Positions 19,404 to 28,069 of a stretch of 64,000 nucleotides of DNA are shown here, one piece after another (position 1 is the stretch's first letter; every line of letters starts with the position of its first letter). Made by a program: the position numbers and the translations under genes. This DNA comes from Nonomuraea sp. NBC_00507 (GTDB lineage: Bacteria; Actinomycetota; Actinomycetes; Streptosporangiales; Streptosporangiaceae): positions 7,688,001-7,752,000 of the forward strand of contig NZ_CP107853.1 of NCBI RefSeq assembly GCF_036013525.1. Reading direction: 5' to 3'. The notes under the pieces are model-generated. The model worked only from the letters and a program-made list of their open reading frames with translations, did no database searches and had not been told where the DNA came from.

Positions 19404-21176
19404 TCAGTCCCACCTCAGGGCGTGATAGAGCGGCAGCGCGATCACCCAGGACGGGTTCCACGTGTTCGCCTCGCCCTTGCGCTGCCAGTTGGTCTGGAAG
19501 AACCCCTCGCCTTGCTCGCCGGGCGTGGCGAACCCCCAGTCGCCGGGCTCGCGGCAGATGCCCTGGCCCAGGGCGTGCATGATCCGGTCCGCCGCCGCCA
19601 CGTAGCGGTCGTTCCCGGTCGCCAGGCCGAAGTGCCGCAGCTCGGCGGTGGGGAAGAAGACGTCGAGGTGATGGTTCTGCACGCTGACCGCCGGCCAGCC
19701 GCTGGCCTTGAAGCCGCGCCGGTGGAACGTGCTGTCCGCGTCGAACTCCGGCGACCACGTGTAGACGAAGGTGAGCAGCCAGTCGGCGGCCGCCTCGGCC
19801 CACCGGGCGTACCGGTCGTCGCCGGTGAGCTGGAACAGCTCGGTGACCGCCTCGAAGTAGGCCATGCCCGCCTCCTTGTCCTCGCCGGAGGCGTCGAGGG
19901 TGGCGTGGGCGAAGGGCCGCTCGAAGGTCTCGGCGTGCCGGCGGTGATAGGCCGCGACCAGCTCGGCGGCCCGCCGGAGCCACACCTTGTCGCCGGTCAG
20001 CCGGTGGGCGCCGAGCATGGCCCGCGCGCACGGGATCCCCGCGGCTCCCTCGGGCCCGGGCACCGGCGTGCCGGACGGGGTCCAGCCGAGCGGCAGGATG
20101 CCCCCGTGCCGCCAGAAGAACTCGGCGGCCTCCACGACGGCCTCCGTCCACTCACCGAACTCCTCGGCGAGCAGGGCCAGGTCCGCGATCGTCTCGCCGT
20201 AGGCGCGGCTGGAGACGAACGGTTGCCCCTTCCGGTCGAACATGGCCCAGCGCTCCTCATCCAGCAGGTAGCGGCCGTGCCGCAGCCCGGGCACGGGCGT
20301 ACCGCTGCCGGAGACGTAGAACTCGGCCGCCGCGAAAGCCCGGTCGGGACGGCCGAGCCGGGCATCGCACCAGGCGAGCTTGAGGCACTGCCCGGTCCAC
20401 CCGTACAGGAACGTGCGCGGGCGCGGCCGGGTGGGGGAGGCGTAGGCCAGGTAGCCACCGGCCGGGTCCCACCGCGCGTCCAGGGCGTTCGCCTTCAGCC
20501 GGATGATCTCGGCGATCGTGAGCGGCCTGGCCCCCTCCTCGGCGACGGCCTCCTTGACCAGCGCGCGGAAACCGAAGCCGCGCGGCTCCACCCTCCCGGT
20601 GTCCAGCCGGTAGCGCGAGGTGATCGAGGCGCCGGGCGCGAGGTCCGCGTAGCCGATCTCCATCGGCGTGGTCTCGGCCTTGCTGGTGTAGCAGACGTCG
20701 GGCCGCCCGTCGAACATGATCACGCCGCTCATCGCCGCGATCACCGGCCCGTCCAGGATCCCGAGCGAGCCGTAGGCGACGGTCCCGTCGGCCGCCCGGC
20801 GCGCGACCGGCTGGGCGTACAGCGTCACGTACTGCCCGTCCCAGGCGGCGTTGACCGCCGGGATGGGCAGCCGGTGCTCCTCGCATACGAACCCCGATCG
20901 CGGCACCTCCAGCGCCGGGTCGGAGGAAGGATTGCCGTTGTAGAGCACGCCGGGGATGGTCACGTACGCGTCGTCCGTCGGCAGCTCCAGCAGGAGCCCC
21001 GCCGCGACGTCGCGGACGGTCCGCGTGCCCTCGTTGCGCCAGGTGAGGGTGAGGCTCTTGTCCGAAATCTCCAGCAGGGCGGTCAGCGGCCCCACCCCGG
21101 CCGGTACGCCGGGCGAGACGTCGACAGGGGCGACCCGCCAGGGCCGCCCCGTCGACAGCGTCAGCCGAAGCCTCAC
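19404..21176 (-). CDS. alpha/alpha-toroid protein of unknown function
   Basis: I cannot assign a family to this 590-residue protein. Residues about 1-200 look like a beta-sandwich (SLTLTWRNEGTRTVRDVAAG) and residues about 210-590 contain helical repeats rich in Trp, Tyr, His and acidic residues (FLYGWTGQCLKLAW; EDKEAGMAYFEAVTELFQLT; SVQNHHLDVFFPTAELRH), as in six-hairpin glycosidases, lyases and epimerases. It sits between GH28 and the dead apiosidase paralogue, overlapping the latter by 4 nt, so it belongs to the pectin operon. It may be an unrecognised glycosidase or unsaturated-uronide enzyme. No signal peptide. Confidence 0.6.
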   Translation of the reverse strand: MRLRLTLSTGRPWRVAPVDVSPGVPAGVGPLTALLEISDKSLTLTWRNEGTRTVRDVAAGLLLELPTDDAYVTIPGVLYNGNPSSDPALEVPRSGFVCEEHRLPIPAVNAAWDGQYVTLYAQPVARRAADGTVAYGSLGILDGPVIAAMSGVIMFDGRPDVCYTSKAETTPMEIGYADLAPGASITSRYRLDTGRVEPRGFGFRALVKEAVAEEGARPLTIAEIIRLKANALDARWDPAGGYLAYASPTRPRPRTFLYGWTGQCLKLAWCDARLGRPDRAFAAAEFYVSGSGTPVPGLRHGRYLLDEERWAMFDRKGQPFVSSRAYGETIADLALLAEEFGEWTEAVVEAAEFFWRHGGILPLGWTPSGTPVPGPEGAAGIPCARAMLGAHRLTGDKVWLRRAAELVAAYHRRHAETFERPFAHATLDASGEDKEAGMAYFEAVTELFQLTGDDRYARWAEAAADWLLTFVYTWSPEFDADSTFHRRGFKASGWPAVSVQNHHLDVFFPTAELRHFGLATGNDRYVAAADRIMHALGQGICREPGDWGFATPGEQGEGFFQTNWQRKGEANTWNPSWVIALPLYHALRWD

Positions 21177-22132
21177 GGCACCCGCCGCACCCGGATGGCC
21201 TGGTGCTCGGCCGCCGGCAGCGGCACGGTCACCGTGCCGCCGCCGTCGTGCACGCCCAGCGACCGGACCGTCATCTCCCAGGCGTCGATCACCTCGACCG
21301 CGTACCGGCCCTCAGGAAGCTCGTGCTCCCGCTGCGGGAAGCGGTGCTCCCCGCAGAACTCCAGGTAGTACTCCCCGTCCAGGGCCAGCATCGGCGCGTC
21401 CCGGTCGCGGTAGACGGCCTCCCGCGGCGTCTGGCCGACGATCCCGTCCAGCAGGCGCAGCCGCTCGACCGCCGCCCCGCGCAGCGTGCCGCCGTCGGCG
21501 GACCAGGTCAGCCCGTCGTCGTCGGCGTACCACTCGCCGTGCGTGACCGGCCGCCGCCGCAGCGCGCCGTCCCACGCCTGGTCCACGACCTCCTCGGCGG
21601 TGAGGCTCTGCCACGGCTCGTCGCCGTCGCCCTCGTAGCCGCTCTGGTCGATGTGCACCGGCTTCCAGTGGTCGCGGGTGGCCACCCACGCCTGACGCGG
21701 GCTCGCCCCCACGACGCTGCCGTGGGTGAAGATCCGCCGCCACAGCAGCGGCGAATCCTGTGCCGCCGAGATCGACAGCGGGTGGTGCCCGTGGTCCTCC
21801 TCGGCGACCAGCTCGGCCAGGCGCACCCACTCGTGCTCGCCGACCTCGGGGAAGAGCGCGGCGTCCGCGGCCAGCGACCACCAGACGTTCTCGTGCCCGG
21901 ACAGGCGTCCGACCACGTCGCGCACGTGCTCCTCGGTGGCCGGCGGCGCGAGCACGAGCTCGGCCGTCACCTCGATCGCGGCCAGCTCCGCCACCCGCTC
22001 CTCCAGGGAGACGGCGGGGAAGGCCGCCATCCTCACCCGGTCGAACGGCGAGGCCGCCAGCGTGGCCAGCGTCCGCGCGCGGCGCTTGTCCTCGTGCAGG
22101 TGCCACCCGAGCGCGGTGGTGGCCATGCCCAT
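21173..22132 (-). CDS. apiosidase-like paralogue lacking both catalytic glutamates
   Basis: The 319-residue protein aligns with the TIM barrel and C-terminal domain of the next gene (TTALGWHLHEDKRRARTL against TTCYHWTHDMDRDRERETL; then ASPFDRVRM against ESPFNKIRM) but lacks its N-terminal beta domain. The acid/base segment SVANEYDF has become SLAADAAL (Glu to Asp90, preceding Asn to Ala), and the nucleophile segment VIDEISYEG has become HIDQSGYEG (Glu to Gln163). The frame is intact, conserved elsewhere and translationally linked on both sides, so it looks like a maintained non-catalytic or altered-function protein. Possible roles are a binding or scaffold partner of the active enzyme. Confidence 0.75.
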   Translation of the reverse strand: MGMATTALGWHLHEDKRRARTLATLAASPFDRVRMAAFPAVSLEERVAELAAIEVTAELVLAPPATEEHVRDVVGRLSGHENVWWSLAADAALFPEVGEHEWVRLAELVAEEDHGHHPLSISAAQDSPLLWRRIFTHGSVVGASPRQAWVATRDHWKPVHIDQSGYEGDGDEPWQSLTAEEVVDQAWDGALRRRPVTHGEWYADDDGLTWSADGGTLRGAAVERLRLLDGIVGQTPREAVYRDRDAPMLALDGEYYLEFCGEHRFPQREHELPEGRYAVEVIDAWEMTVRSLGVHDGGGTVTVPLPAAEHQAIRVRRVP

Positions 22133-22133
22133 G

Positions 22134-23507
22134 TCAGACCCTCCTCATCCGCAGCGCCAGGTACGGCCGGCCGGGCAGCCCGACGCGCACCCGGTCGCGG
22201 TGCGTGCCGGCGACCGCCTCGATCGTCATGTTCCAGGTGTCGACCAGGTCCACCTGGTAGTCGGCGCCGGGCGGCAGTTCCACGTTGACCACGGCGGGCT
22301 GGCGCCGGCCGAGATATCGGAACCCGCCGCCCTCCTCCATGAGCCGGCGCAGGAACGCGATGCGCGGCGGGCTCTGGCCGTGCAGGGACCCGCCGTTGCC
22401 GATCCAGGGCCGGCCGGGCGAGTCGATGTACACCTCGCCGTGCCCGGCGTAGCCGCCCCGGGTCATGGCCTCCCAGAAGCGCGCGACCAGCTCCTGCGCG
22501 CTCACGTTGCCCCACCGCCGGGTCGCGTCGCCCTCGTAGGAGATCTCGTCGATCACCACGGGTTTGCCGGTCTTGACCCACTCCGTGGTGAGCGTGGCGT
22601 CCCAGTGCTGGATGCTCTGGTGCGTCACCCACGGCTTGGCGAAGTCGTACACCGAGGCGACCTCGTACATGCGAGTCCCGTTGTGGATCGACAGGAGCCG
22701 CTCGTAGGGGTCATGGCGCTTGACGGTACGCAGCAGGTCGTCCCAGTCGTCCATCGTCTTGTCGCGGTTGAAGTCGTACTCGTTGGCCACCGACCACCAC
22801 ACGTTCCGGAAAGCCGCCAGGCGGGCCACGACGTACCGGACGTAGGCGTGGTCGAGCTCGCGCCCCATGTTCTCCAGCCCGCGCCGGCCGCGGTCGTAGG
22901 GGTGGAAGAGGATCACGTCCGCCTCCACGCCGATCGCGCACAGGTCGGCGATCCGCGCCTCCAGGTGCCGGAAGAACACCGGGTTGTACCGGGTCTTGTC
23001 CTCGCCGGCGAACGGCAGCTCCGGCGGGTCCATCTGGCCGGTCGGCAGCACGCACATCCGGATCTTGTTGAACGGCGACTCGGCCAGCGACCGCAGCGTC
23101 TCCCGCTCGCGGTCGCGGTCCATGTCGTGCGTCCAGTGGTAGCAGGTCGTGCCGAACGACAGGTGGGGCGTGCCGTCGGCGTACTCGAATCTGGTGCCCA
23201 CGGCGCGGACCGGCCCGCGAGAGGTCGCCGGAGTGGCCTCGAAGGCCCCGGTGTAGCCGTCGAGCTCGGGCACGTTGCTCCGGGTGACGAACTCCCAGGA
23301 ACCCTCCCGGTCCGGCATGAAGCGGATCCGGTAGACGCCGTCGCCGTCGTAGAAGCCCTCCGCCTCCACCGTCCGGTTGCGGTAGGTGTAGCGGGCCGAC
23401 AGCTCCACCTCGGCGAACGGGTTGCCGTCCGAGGGCCCGGTCAGCTCGATCTCGTGGACGCACCAGCGCTCCACCGAGCGCTGGTGCTTCATCCGGGGCG
23501 GCGTCAC
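22134..23507 (-). CDS. apiosidase-like glycosidase (DUF5060-DUF4038-DUF5605, GH140-like)
   Basis: This 457-residue protein has an N-terminal DUF5060 beta domain (VERWCVHEIELTGP; residues about 10-95), a DUF4038-type TIM barrel (YHWTHDMDRDRERETLRSLA onward) and a C-terminal DUF5605-like beta domain. Candidate catalytic residues are Glu243 in SVANEYDF and Glu321 in VIDEISYEG. Relatives include GH140 enzymes that cut the apiose-galacturonic acid bond of RG-II. Apiose as substrate is supported by the apiose-type catabolic genes in the same locus, but is inferred. No signal peptide. It lies 1 nt before the paralogue and overlaps the binding-protein gene by 4 nt. Confidence 0.78.
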   Translation of the reverse strand: MTPPRMKHQRSVERWCVHEIELTGPSDGNPFAEVELSARYTYRNRTVEAEGFYDGDGVYRIRFMPDREGSWEFVTRSNVPELDGYTGAFEATPATSRGPVRAVGTRFEYADGTPHLSFGTTCYHWTHDMDRDRERETLRSLAESPFNKIRMCVLPTGQMDPPELPFAGEDKTRYNPVFFRHLEARIADLCAIGVEADVILFHPYDRGRRGLENMGRELDHAYVRYVVARLAAFRNVWWSVANEYDFNRDKTMDDWDDLLRTVKRHDPYERLLSIHNGTRMYEVASVYDFAKPWVTHQSIQHWDATLTTEWVKTGKPVVIDEISYEGDATRRWGNVSAQELVARFWEAMTRGGYAGHGEVYIDSPGRPWIGNGGSLHGQSPPRIAFLRRLMEEGGGFRYLGRRQPAVVNVELPPGADYQVDLVDTWNMTIEAVAGTHRDRVRVGLPGRPYLALRMRRV

Positions 23508-24922
23508 CAGTCCTTACCCGCCGCGGCCTGCGCCTTGATGTAGGCGGGGATGCCCTCCTGCTCGGTCACGGTCAGCGACTGCTCCGGCGTCATGCCGTCG
23601 CGCAGGACGTGCTGGCGGAAGACCTGCCACAGCGGCAGGTCCCAGTATTCGGTGTTCTGGTAGTTGGAGACGGCGGCGTTCTGGCCCCAGTAGACGGCCG
23701 AGGTGTCGATCTTGGCCAGCTCGGGCACGGCCGTGCCGAAGGCGGCCTTCACCGCGTCGGTCTGCAGGACGCCCTTCATGCCCTGCTTGGAGAGCTCGAC
23801 CTGGCCCTCCTCCGACACCAGCCACTTGATGATCGCCAGCGCCTGGTCCTTCTTGGCCGAGGCGGGCGGGATGAAGGCGGCCCGGGTGTTCGGCTGGTAG
23901 ATGCTCGTCGAGCCCGCCTTCAGCACCGGCACCGCGGCCACCCCGATGTCGACGTTGGCGGTGTCCTGCTTGAACTGCTCCTCGTCGCCGTCCTCGATGA
24001 ACAGCTCGCGCCCGGCGTACATATTCAGCCGCGACAGCGTGTCCACCGCCATCGCCAGGTGGCCCGGCTTGGCCATGTCGCCGCGCAGGAAGTCGTTGAC
24101 CGTGGTGAACTCGTTGCGCGGGATCATCAGGAATCGGTACAGGCTCTCCACCTGTTGCTTCCAGCCGGCGGAGGTGATGTTCACCTTGACCTCCTCCGGC
24201 TTGGGCTGCTCGCTCGTCGTCGGCAGGAACGGGTAGAGGCCGAGCTGGTTGAACTCCAGATACTGGTCCGGGTGCTGCATGTAGCCCTTGTAGTGGTCCA
24301 GGCCGTCGTCCCGGGTGAGCTGCTTGGCCAGGCGGTAGGCCTCGTCGTAGGTCATGCCGGGCTTGGGGTACTTCACCCGGAACTTGTCGAAGATCTTCTT
24401 GTTGTAGAGCAGGATGTGCTCGTCGACGAAGAGCGGCACGCCGTAGACGCCGCCGTCCGAGCGTGACTTGACCAGCTCGACCGCGGCCTTGTTCAGCGTG
24501 TTGAGGTCGATGCCGGCCTGCTGCAGGGCCGGGGTGAGGTCGCCGACCCAGCCCAGCGGCTCCAGGTCACGGTCGATGCGGGTGCGCGGATCGTCGATGA
24601 CGATGTCGGGGGTGACGCCGGCCGCCTTGAGGTTCTCGTAGCGGATCGGGTAGTCCCACGTGGCGTACTTGATCTTGACGCCCGGGAAGGCGGCGCGCAG
24701 CTTGTTGCCGATGACCTCGTCGAAGACCTTGGTGGCCTGCCGGTCGGCGTCGCTCGCGGTGGCCTCGAAGGGCTTGTAGTTGGCGGCGAAGATGAACAGC
24801 TCGTCATCGCACACGCTGAACGGCTTGTTGTACTTGTTGGGGACGTCCGTGCAGGCGGCGGCCGTCGTGGCGGCGGGCACGACCGTGGTGGCCGCCAGGG
24901 TGAGCGCGAGCAGGGCCTTCAT
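23504..24922 (-). CDS. extracellular sugar-binding protein of an ABC transporter (family 1)
   Basis: The 472-residue protein begins with a signal peptide (MKALLALTLAATTVVPAATT) ending in AAAC, an imperfect lipobox, so it may be a lipoprotein. The body is a family 1 solute-binding protein (VFDEVIGNKLRAAFPGVKIK near the N-terminus; NTRAAFIPPASAKKDQALAI and VSEEGQVELSKQGM in the second half). It would capture a pectic oligosaccharide outside the cell. No CUT1 permease is next to it; the nearest permeases are the Opp pair and the CUT1 pair at 50.3-52.0 kb, so it is an orphan here. It directly abuts the BNR gene (0-nt gap). Confidence 0.85.
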   Translation of the reverse strand: MKALLALTLAATTVVPAATTAAACTDVPNKYNKPFSVCDDELFIFAANYKPFEATASDADRQATKVFDEVIGNKLRAAFPGVKIKYATWDYPIRYENLKAAGVTPDIVIDDPRTRIDRDLEPLGWVGDLTPALQQAGIDLNTLNKAAVELVKSRSDGGVYGVPLFVDEHILLYNKKIFDKFRVKYPKPGMTYDEAYRLAKQLTRDDGLDHYKGYMQHPDQYLEFNQLGLYPFLPTTSEQPKPEEVKVNITSAGWKQQVESLYRFLMIPRNEFTTVNDFLRGDMAKPGHLAMAVDTLSRLNMYAGRELFIEDGDEEQFKQDTANVDIGVAAVPVLKAGSTSIYQPNTRAAFIPPASAKKDQALAIIKWLVSEEGQVELSKQGMKGVLQTDAVKAAFGTAVPELAKIDTSAVYWGQNAAVSNYQNTEYWDLPLWQVFRQHVLRDGMTPEQSLTVTEQEGIPAYIKAQAAAGKDW

Positions 24923-26083
24923 CTACTTCACCTTCCAGGAGCACTCGTCGACGACGTTCTTCCTGATGCCGTTCTTGAACTCGGTCGTGGTGTAGCCGGG
25001 GTAGTTCGAGATCAGCCCGACGGCGTCCTTCAGGTAGGCCTCGTTGAAGACGACGTGGCGGATGGTGTTGCGGTTGTTGGAATAGACCAGGTGGATCGAG
25101 CCGTCGCCGCCCTGGACCAGCGCCGGGTAGGTGAACTGCGGCCCCGACTTCGCCTCGACGTCCACGGTGTTCTCCCAGGTGCGCCCGTTGTCGGGCGACA
25201 GCGACAGCCGCATGGGGGAGCGGTGCTGGACGTAGGGGTTGTAGGCCAGCACGAGCTTGCCGGTGTTCAGCTTGGTCATCGCGATGCGCGAGTTGGGGTT
25301 GCCGATGTCGTGCGGCACCGGCGCGCTCCACGTGCGCGCGTAGTCCTTGGACTCGCTCTGGTAGATGCGCCCGTCACCGGTCCGCATGTACGCCAGCAGA
25401 TGCCCCGGCGTCGCGAGCTCCACCACGGTCGGCTGGATGGAGCCGCTGGGGGAGCGGATCCACTTCCCCGGCTCCGGGAAGGCCTGCCACGACGACAGGT
25501 CGGGCGTGAAGACGTAGAAGCCGGAGGTGGACTCCTCCTCGTCGTAGATCGGCAGCAGCAGCTCCCCGTTCGACATGCGGATCGGCTGCGTGCCCGTCAT
25601 CCACCCCCACTCCTGGCGGATCCACGTCGGCTGACTCCACGTACGGCCCGCGTCGTCGGAGGTGATCAGCCGCAGCCCGGACTCGCCCCAGCCGTGCCCG
25701 AAGATCGTGGCGAAGAACAGGTAGAGCCGCTTGCCGTCCGACCACAGCACCGGGTTGCCGTCGGCCTTGCCCGGCTCGTCGAAGACCACCTCCGGAGCGC
25801 TCCAGGTGTGCTTGCCCCGGCCCAGCCGCGAGATGTAGAGCGCCTGGTCGGCCGAGCCCTCGTTGTAGCCGCCGTAGAACACTGTCAGGATGTCGCCGCC
25901 CGGCGCCTCGGCGACCGTGGCCGCGTGCACCCTGCGGTACTTCTCGGCGTCCGGTTTCATGACGTCCTGGCGGCAGGCGTAGGAAGCGGTCGGTTCCACC
26001 CGCACCTCGCCGTCGTCACCGCTCAGTGTCAGGTACGGCACCGCCGCCACCGTCAGCGCCAGCAGGCCATGCGATAACTTCAT
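24923..26083 (-). CDS. secreted BNR-repeat (sialidase-fold) protein
   Basis: The 386-residue protein starts with a signal peptide ([20 protein letters not shown]) and folds as a six-bladed propeller judging from Asp-boxes such as SDDAGRTW and SPDNGRTW. The F/Y-RIP motif of true sialidases is absent; the equivalent region reads KYRRVHAATV. The end of the propeller has NNRNTIRHVVF, shared with the next gene. In a pectin locus such proteins may act on rhamnosyl, Kdo or Dha linkages, or as lyases; I cannot choose among these. Its first 68 nt overlap the end of the upstream BNR gene, an unusually long overlap, but both frames keep family motifs across it. Confidence 0.75.
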   Translation of the reverse strand: MKLSHGLLALTVAAVPYLTLSGDDGEVRVEPTASYACRQDVMKPDAEKYRRVHAATVAEAPGGDILTVFYGGYNEGSADQALYISRLGRGKHTWSAPEVVFDEPGKADGNPVLWSDGKRLYLFFATIFGHGWGESGLRLITSDDAGRTWSQPTWIRQEWGWMTGTQPIRMSNGELLLPIYDEEESTSGFYVFTPDLSSWQAFPEPGKWIRSPSGSIQPTVVELATPGHLLAYMRTGDGRIYQSESKDYARTWSAPVPHDIGNPNSRIAMTKLNTGKLVLAYNPYVQHRSPMRLSLSPDNGRTWENTVDVEAKSGPQFTYPALVQGGDGSIHLVYSNNRNTIRHVVFNEAYLKDAVGLISNYPGYTTTEFKNGIRKNVVDECSWKVK

Positions 26084-27050
26084 GTCTGATCGTCTTTCGT
26101 AGGTAGGAATAAGCGACGTGGATGCGGCCGCGGACCTCGGCGACGGACGGGTAGGAGTAGCCGTACTCGTTGTCCCAGTACTCGTCGTCGGTCTTCCGGA
26201 CGACGACGCGTGACGGCCAGCTCTTCCCGCCGTCGGCGGAGACGGCGACGTTCAGCGGCGTCCGCAGCGCCTTCTTGCGCCGCTGCCCGTCCTTGGTCAC
26301 CCAGCGGTACTGCTCGAGACTGGCGTGGTTGTAGACCAGCGCCAGCCGCCCGTCACGCAGGGCCAGGAGCTGCACCGAGGAGTCGTTGTTGGGGAGTTCG
26401 GTGGGTTCGGGGATCGACCAGGTCAGGCCGTCGGCCGAGACCGAGGCGTAAATGGAGTCGGCGCGGCGGCTGCGGAACAGCCCGAGCAGGGTGCCGTCGC
26501 CGCGGTCGGCGATCGTCATCTGGACCAGGCCCTCGCTGCCCGGCACCGGGTGCTCGGCCCAGGTCTCGCCATGGTCCGCGGAGACCATCACCGAGCTGGC
26601 CGCGCCGTACACGGGAAGGATCCACGCGTCGTCCCGGATCAGCGGGGGATGGCGGACGATCGTGCGGTCGAAGAGCACCCACGGGGCGCTCCAGGTCCGG
26701 CCGCCGTCGCGCGAGGTGCGGGCGACGACGTGGGCGGTGGGCAGGTCGTACGGCTCGCTGGAGGTGTGCAGCAGCCAGATCGTGCCATCGGCCTCGAAGA
26801 GCACCGGGTTCTGCTCGCTCCTGGCCGGGTCGGCGGCGATCACCTGGGGTTCGGACCAGGTGTCGCCCTCCAGGCCGGACAGCAGCACGTCCGTGCCCGG
26901 GTGGCCCTCCTCCGGGCCGCTGAACCAGGTGCACAGCAGGTCGCCGCCCGTCGTGTGGAGGAGGTTGGCGGCGTGGCTGTCGGGGCCGTGCGGGGCGGGC
27001 AGGAAGGCGCCGCCGTACCGCAGGACACCGTCGAAACGCGGATCCGTCAC
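26016..27050 (-). CDS. second BNR-repeat (sialidase-fold) protein, cytoplasmic form
   Basis: The GTG at 27050 overlaps the OppF stop (GTGA), which sets a 344-residue product. It has three clear Asp-boxes ([24 protein letters not shown]) and ends its propeller with [11 protein letters not shown], parallel to the secreted neighbour. It lacks a signal peptide and the RIP motif. It therefore looks like an intracellular partner of the secreted BNR protein, each processing the same kind of linkage on its own side of the membrane. The last 20 or so residues (Ala/Gly-rich) lie in the region overlapping the next gene and may be a recent extension. Confidence 0.75.
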   Translation of the reverse strand: MTDPRFDGVLRYGGAFLPAPHGPDSHAANLLHTTGGDLLCTWFSGPEEGHPGTDVLLSGLEGDTWSEPQVIAADPARSEQNPVLFEADGTIWLLHTSSEPYDLPTAHVVARTSRDGGRTWSAPWVLFDRTIVRHPPLIRDDAWILPVYGAASSVMVSADHGETWAEHPVPGSEGLVQMTIADRGDGTLLGLFRSRRADSIYASVSADGLTWSIPEPTELPNNDSSVQLLALRDGRLALVYNHASLEQYRWVTKDGQRRKKALRTPLNVAVSADGGKSWPSRVVVRKTDDEYWDNEYGYSYPSVAEVRGRIHVAYSYLRKTIRHEVIAWPAGADGGGGAVPDTER

Positions 27051-28069
27051 GACACCCCCGCCTGGACGGTGACGCCCCGCAGGCTCAGATCGCTCGCCAG
27101 ATGGCAGGCCACCTGGCGACCCTGGATCTCCCGCAGCGGCGGCACGTCGGTCCGGCACACGTCCTGGGCGTAGGCGCAGCGCGGGTGGAACGGGCAGCCC
27201 GGCGGCGGGCTGGCCGGATCGGCCGGGTCGCCGCGCAGCACCACCCGGTCGCGCCGCTTGGCCGAAGGATCCGGGTCAGGGACCGCCGACAGCAGCGCCT
27301 CGGTGTAGGGGTGCAGCGGCCGCTCGTAGAGCGACTCCTTGGGGGCGAGCTCCACGACCCGGCCCACGTACATGACCGCCACCACGTCGGCCACGTGCTC
27401 GATAACGCTCAGGTCGTGGCTGATGAACAGGTAGCTCAGGCCCGACTCCTCCTGCAGGTCCATCAGCAGGTTGAGGATCTGCGCCCGCACCGACACGTCC
27501 AGCGCGCTGACCGCCTCGTCGGCGACCACCAGCCGGGGCGAGAGGGCCAGCGCCCGCGCGATGCCGACGCGCTGGCGCTCGCCCCCGCTGAACGCGTGCG
27601 GATAGCGGTCGGCGTACTCGGGCCGCAGCCCCACCCGCCGCAGCAGCTCGCGCACCCGGTCGCCGATCTCGTCCTTGGTGCCGTAGCCGTGCACGCGCAT
27701 GGGCTCGCCGATGATCTCCCGCAGCGTCTTGCGCGGGTTGAGCGAGGAGTGCGGATCCTGGAAGATCATCCGGACCTCGGCGCGGTACGGCTTGAGCTCC
27801 TTCTCCTTCAGCGCCGCCAGGTCCACCTGCGTGCCGTCGGCCCGGTGGAACAGGATCCGGCCGCCGGTCGGCTCGTAGGCGCGCACCACGCAGCGGCCGA
27901 GCGTGGTCTTGCCGCTGCCCGACTCACCGACCATGCCCAGCGTGCTGCCGGCGCGGATGGTCAGGCTCACGCCGTCGACGGCCTTCACCAGGCCGACCTG
28001 CCGGCCGAGCAGGCCGCTGCGGATCGGGAAGTGCTTGGTCAGGCCGTCGATCTCCAGCAAACCGCTCAT
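27047..28069 (-). CDS. oppF: oligopeptide/oligosaccharide ABC transporter ATP-binding protein, OppF type
   Basis: The 340-residue ATPase of the peptide/nickel/opine family has Walker [11 protein letters not shown]-loop [11 protein letters not shown], signature FSGGERQR and Walker B LVVADE, followed by the typical C-terminal cysteine-rich Opp/Dpp extension ([12 protein letters not shown], with further Cys) that may bind an Fe-S cluster. The start at 28069 overlaps the OppD stop by 4 nt. With OppD it powers an importer encoded by the same operon. The gene context indicates pectic oligosaccharides rather than peptides as cargo, as is known for several plant-cell-wall loci. Confidence 0.92.
   Translation of the reverse strand: MSGLLEIDGLTKHFPIRSGLLGRQVGLVKAVDGVSLTIRAGSTLGMVGESGSGKTTLGRCVVRAYEPTGGRILFHRADGTQVDLAALKEKELKPYRAEVRMIFQDPHSSLNPRKTLREIIGEPMRVHGYGTKDEIGDRVRELLRRVGLRPEYADRYPHAFSGGERQRVGIARALALSPRLVVADEAVSALDVSVRAQILNLLMDLQEESGLSYLFISHDLSVIEHVADVVAVMYVGRVVELAPKESLYERPLHPYTEALLSAVPDPDPSAKRRDRVVLRGDPADPASPPPGCPFHPRCAYAQDVCRTDVPPLREIQGRQVACHLASDLSLRGVTVQAGVS

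Noticed and set aside
24923..27050. Calling the two BNR proteins sialidases
   Set aside because: The fold is right but the RIP motif is absent and sialic acid is not a plant pectin sugar. The label would claim an unsupported substrate.
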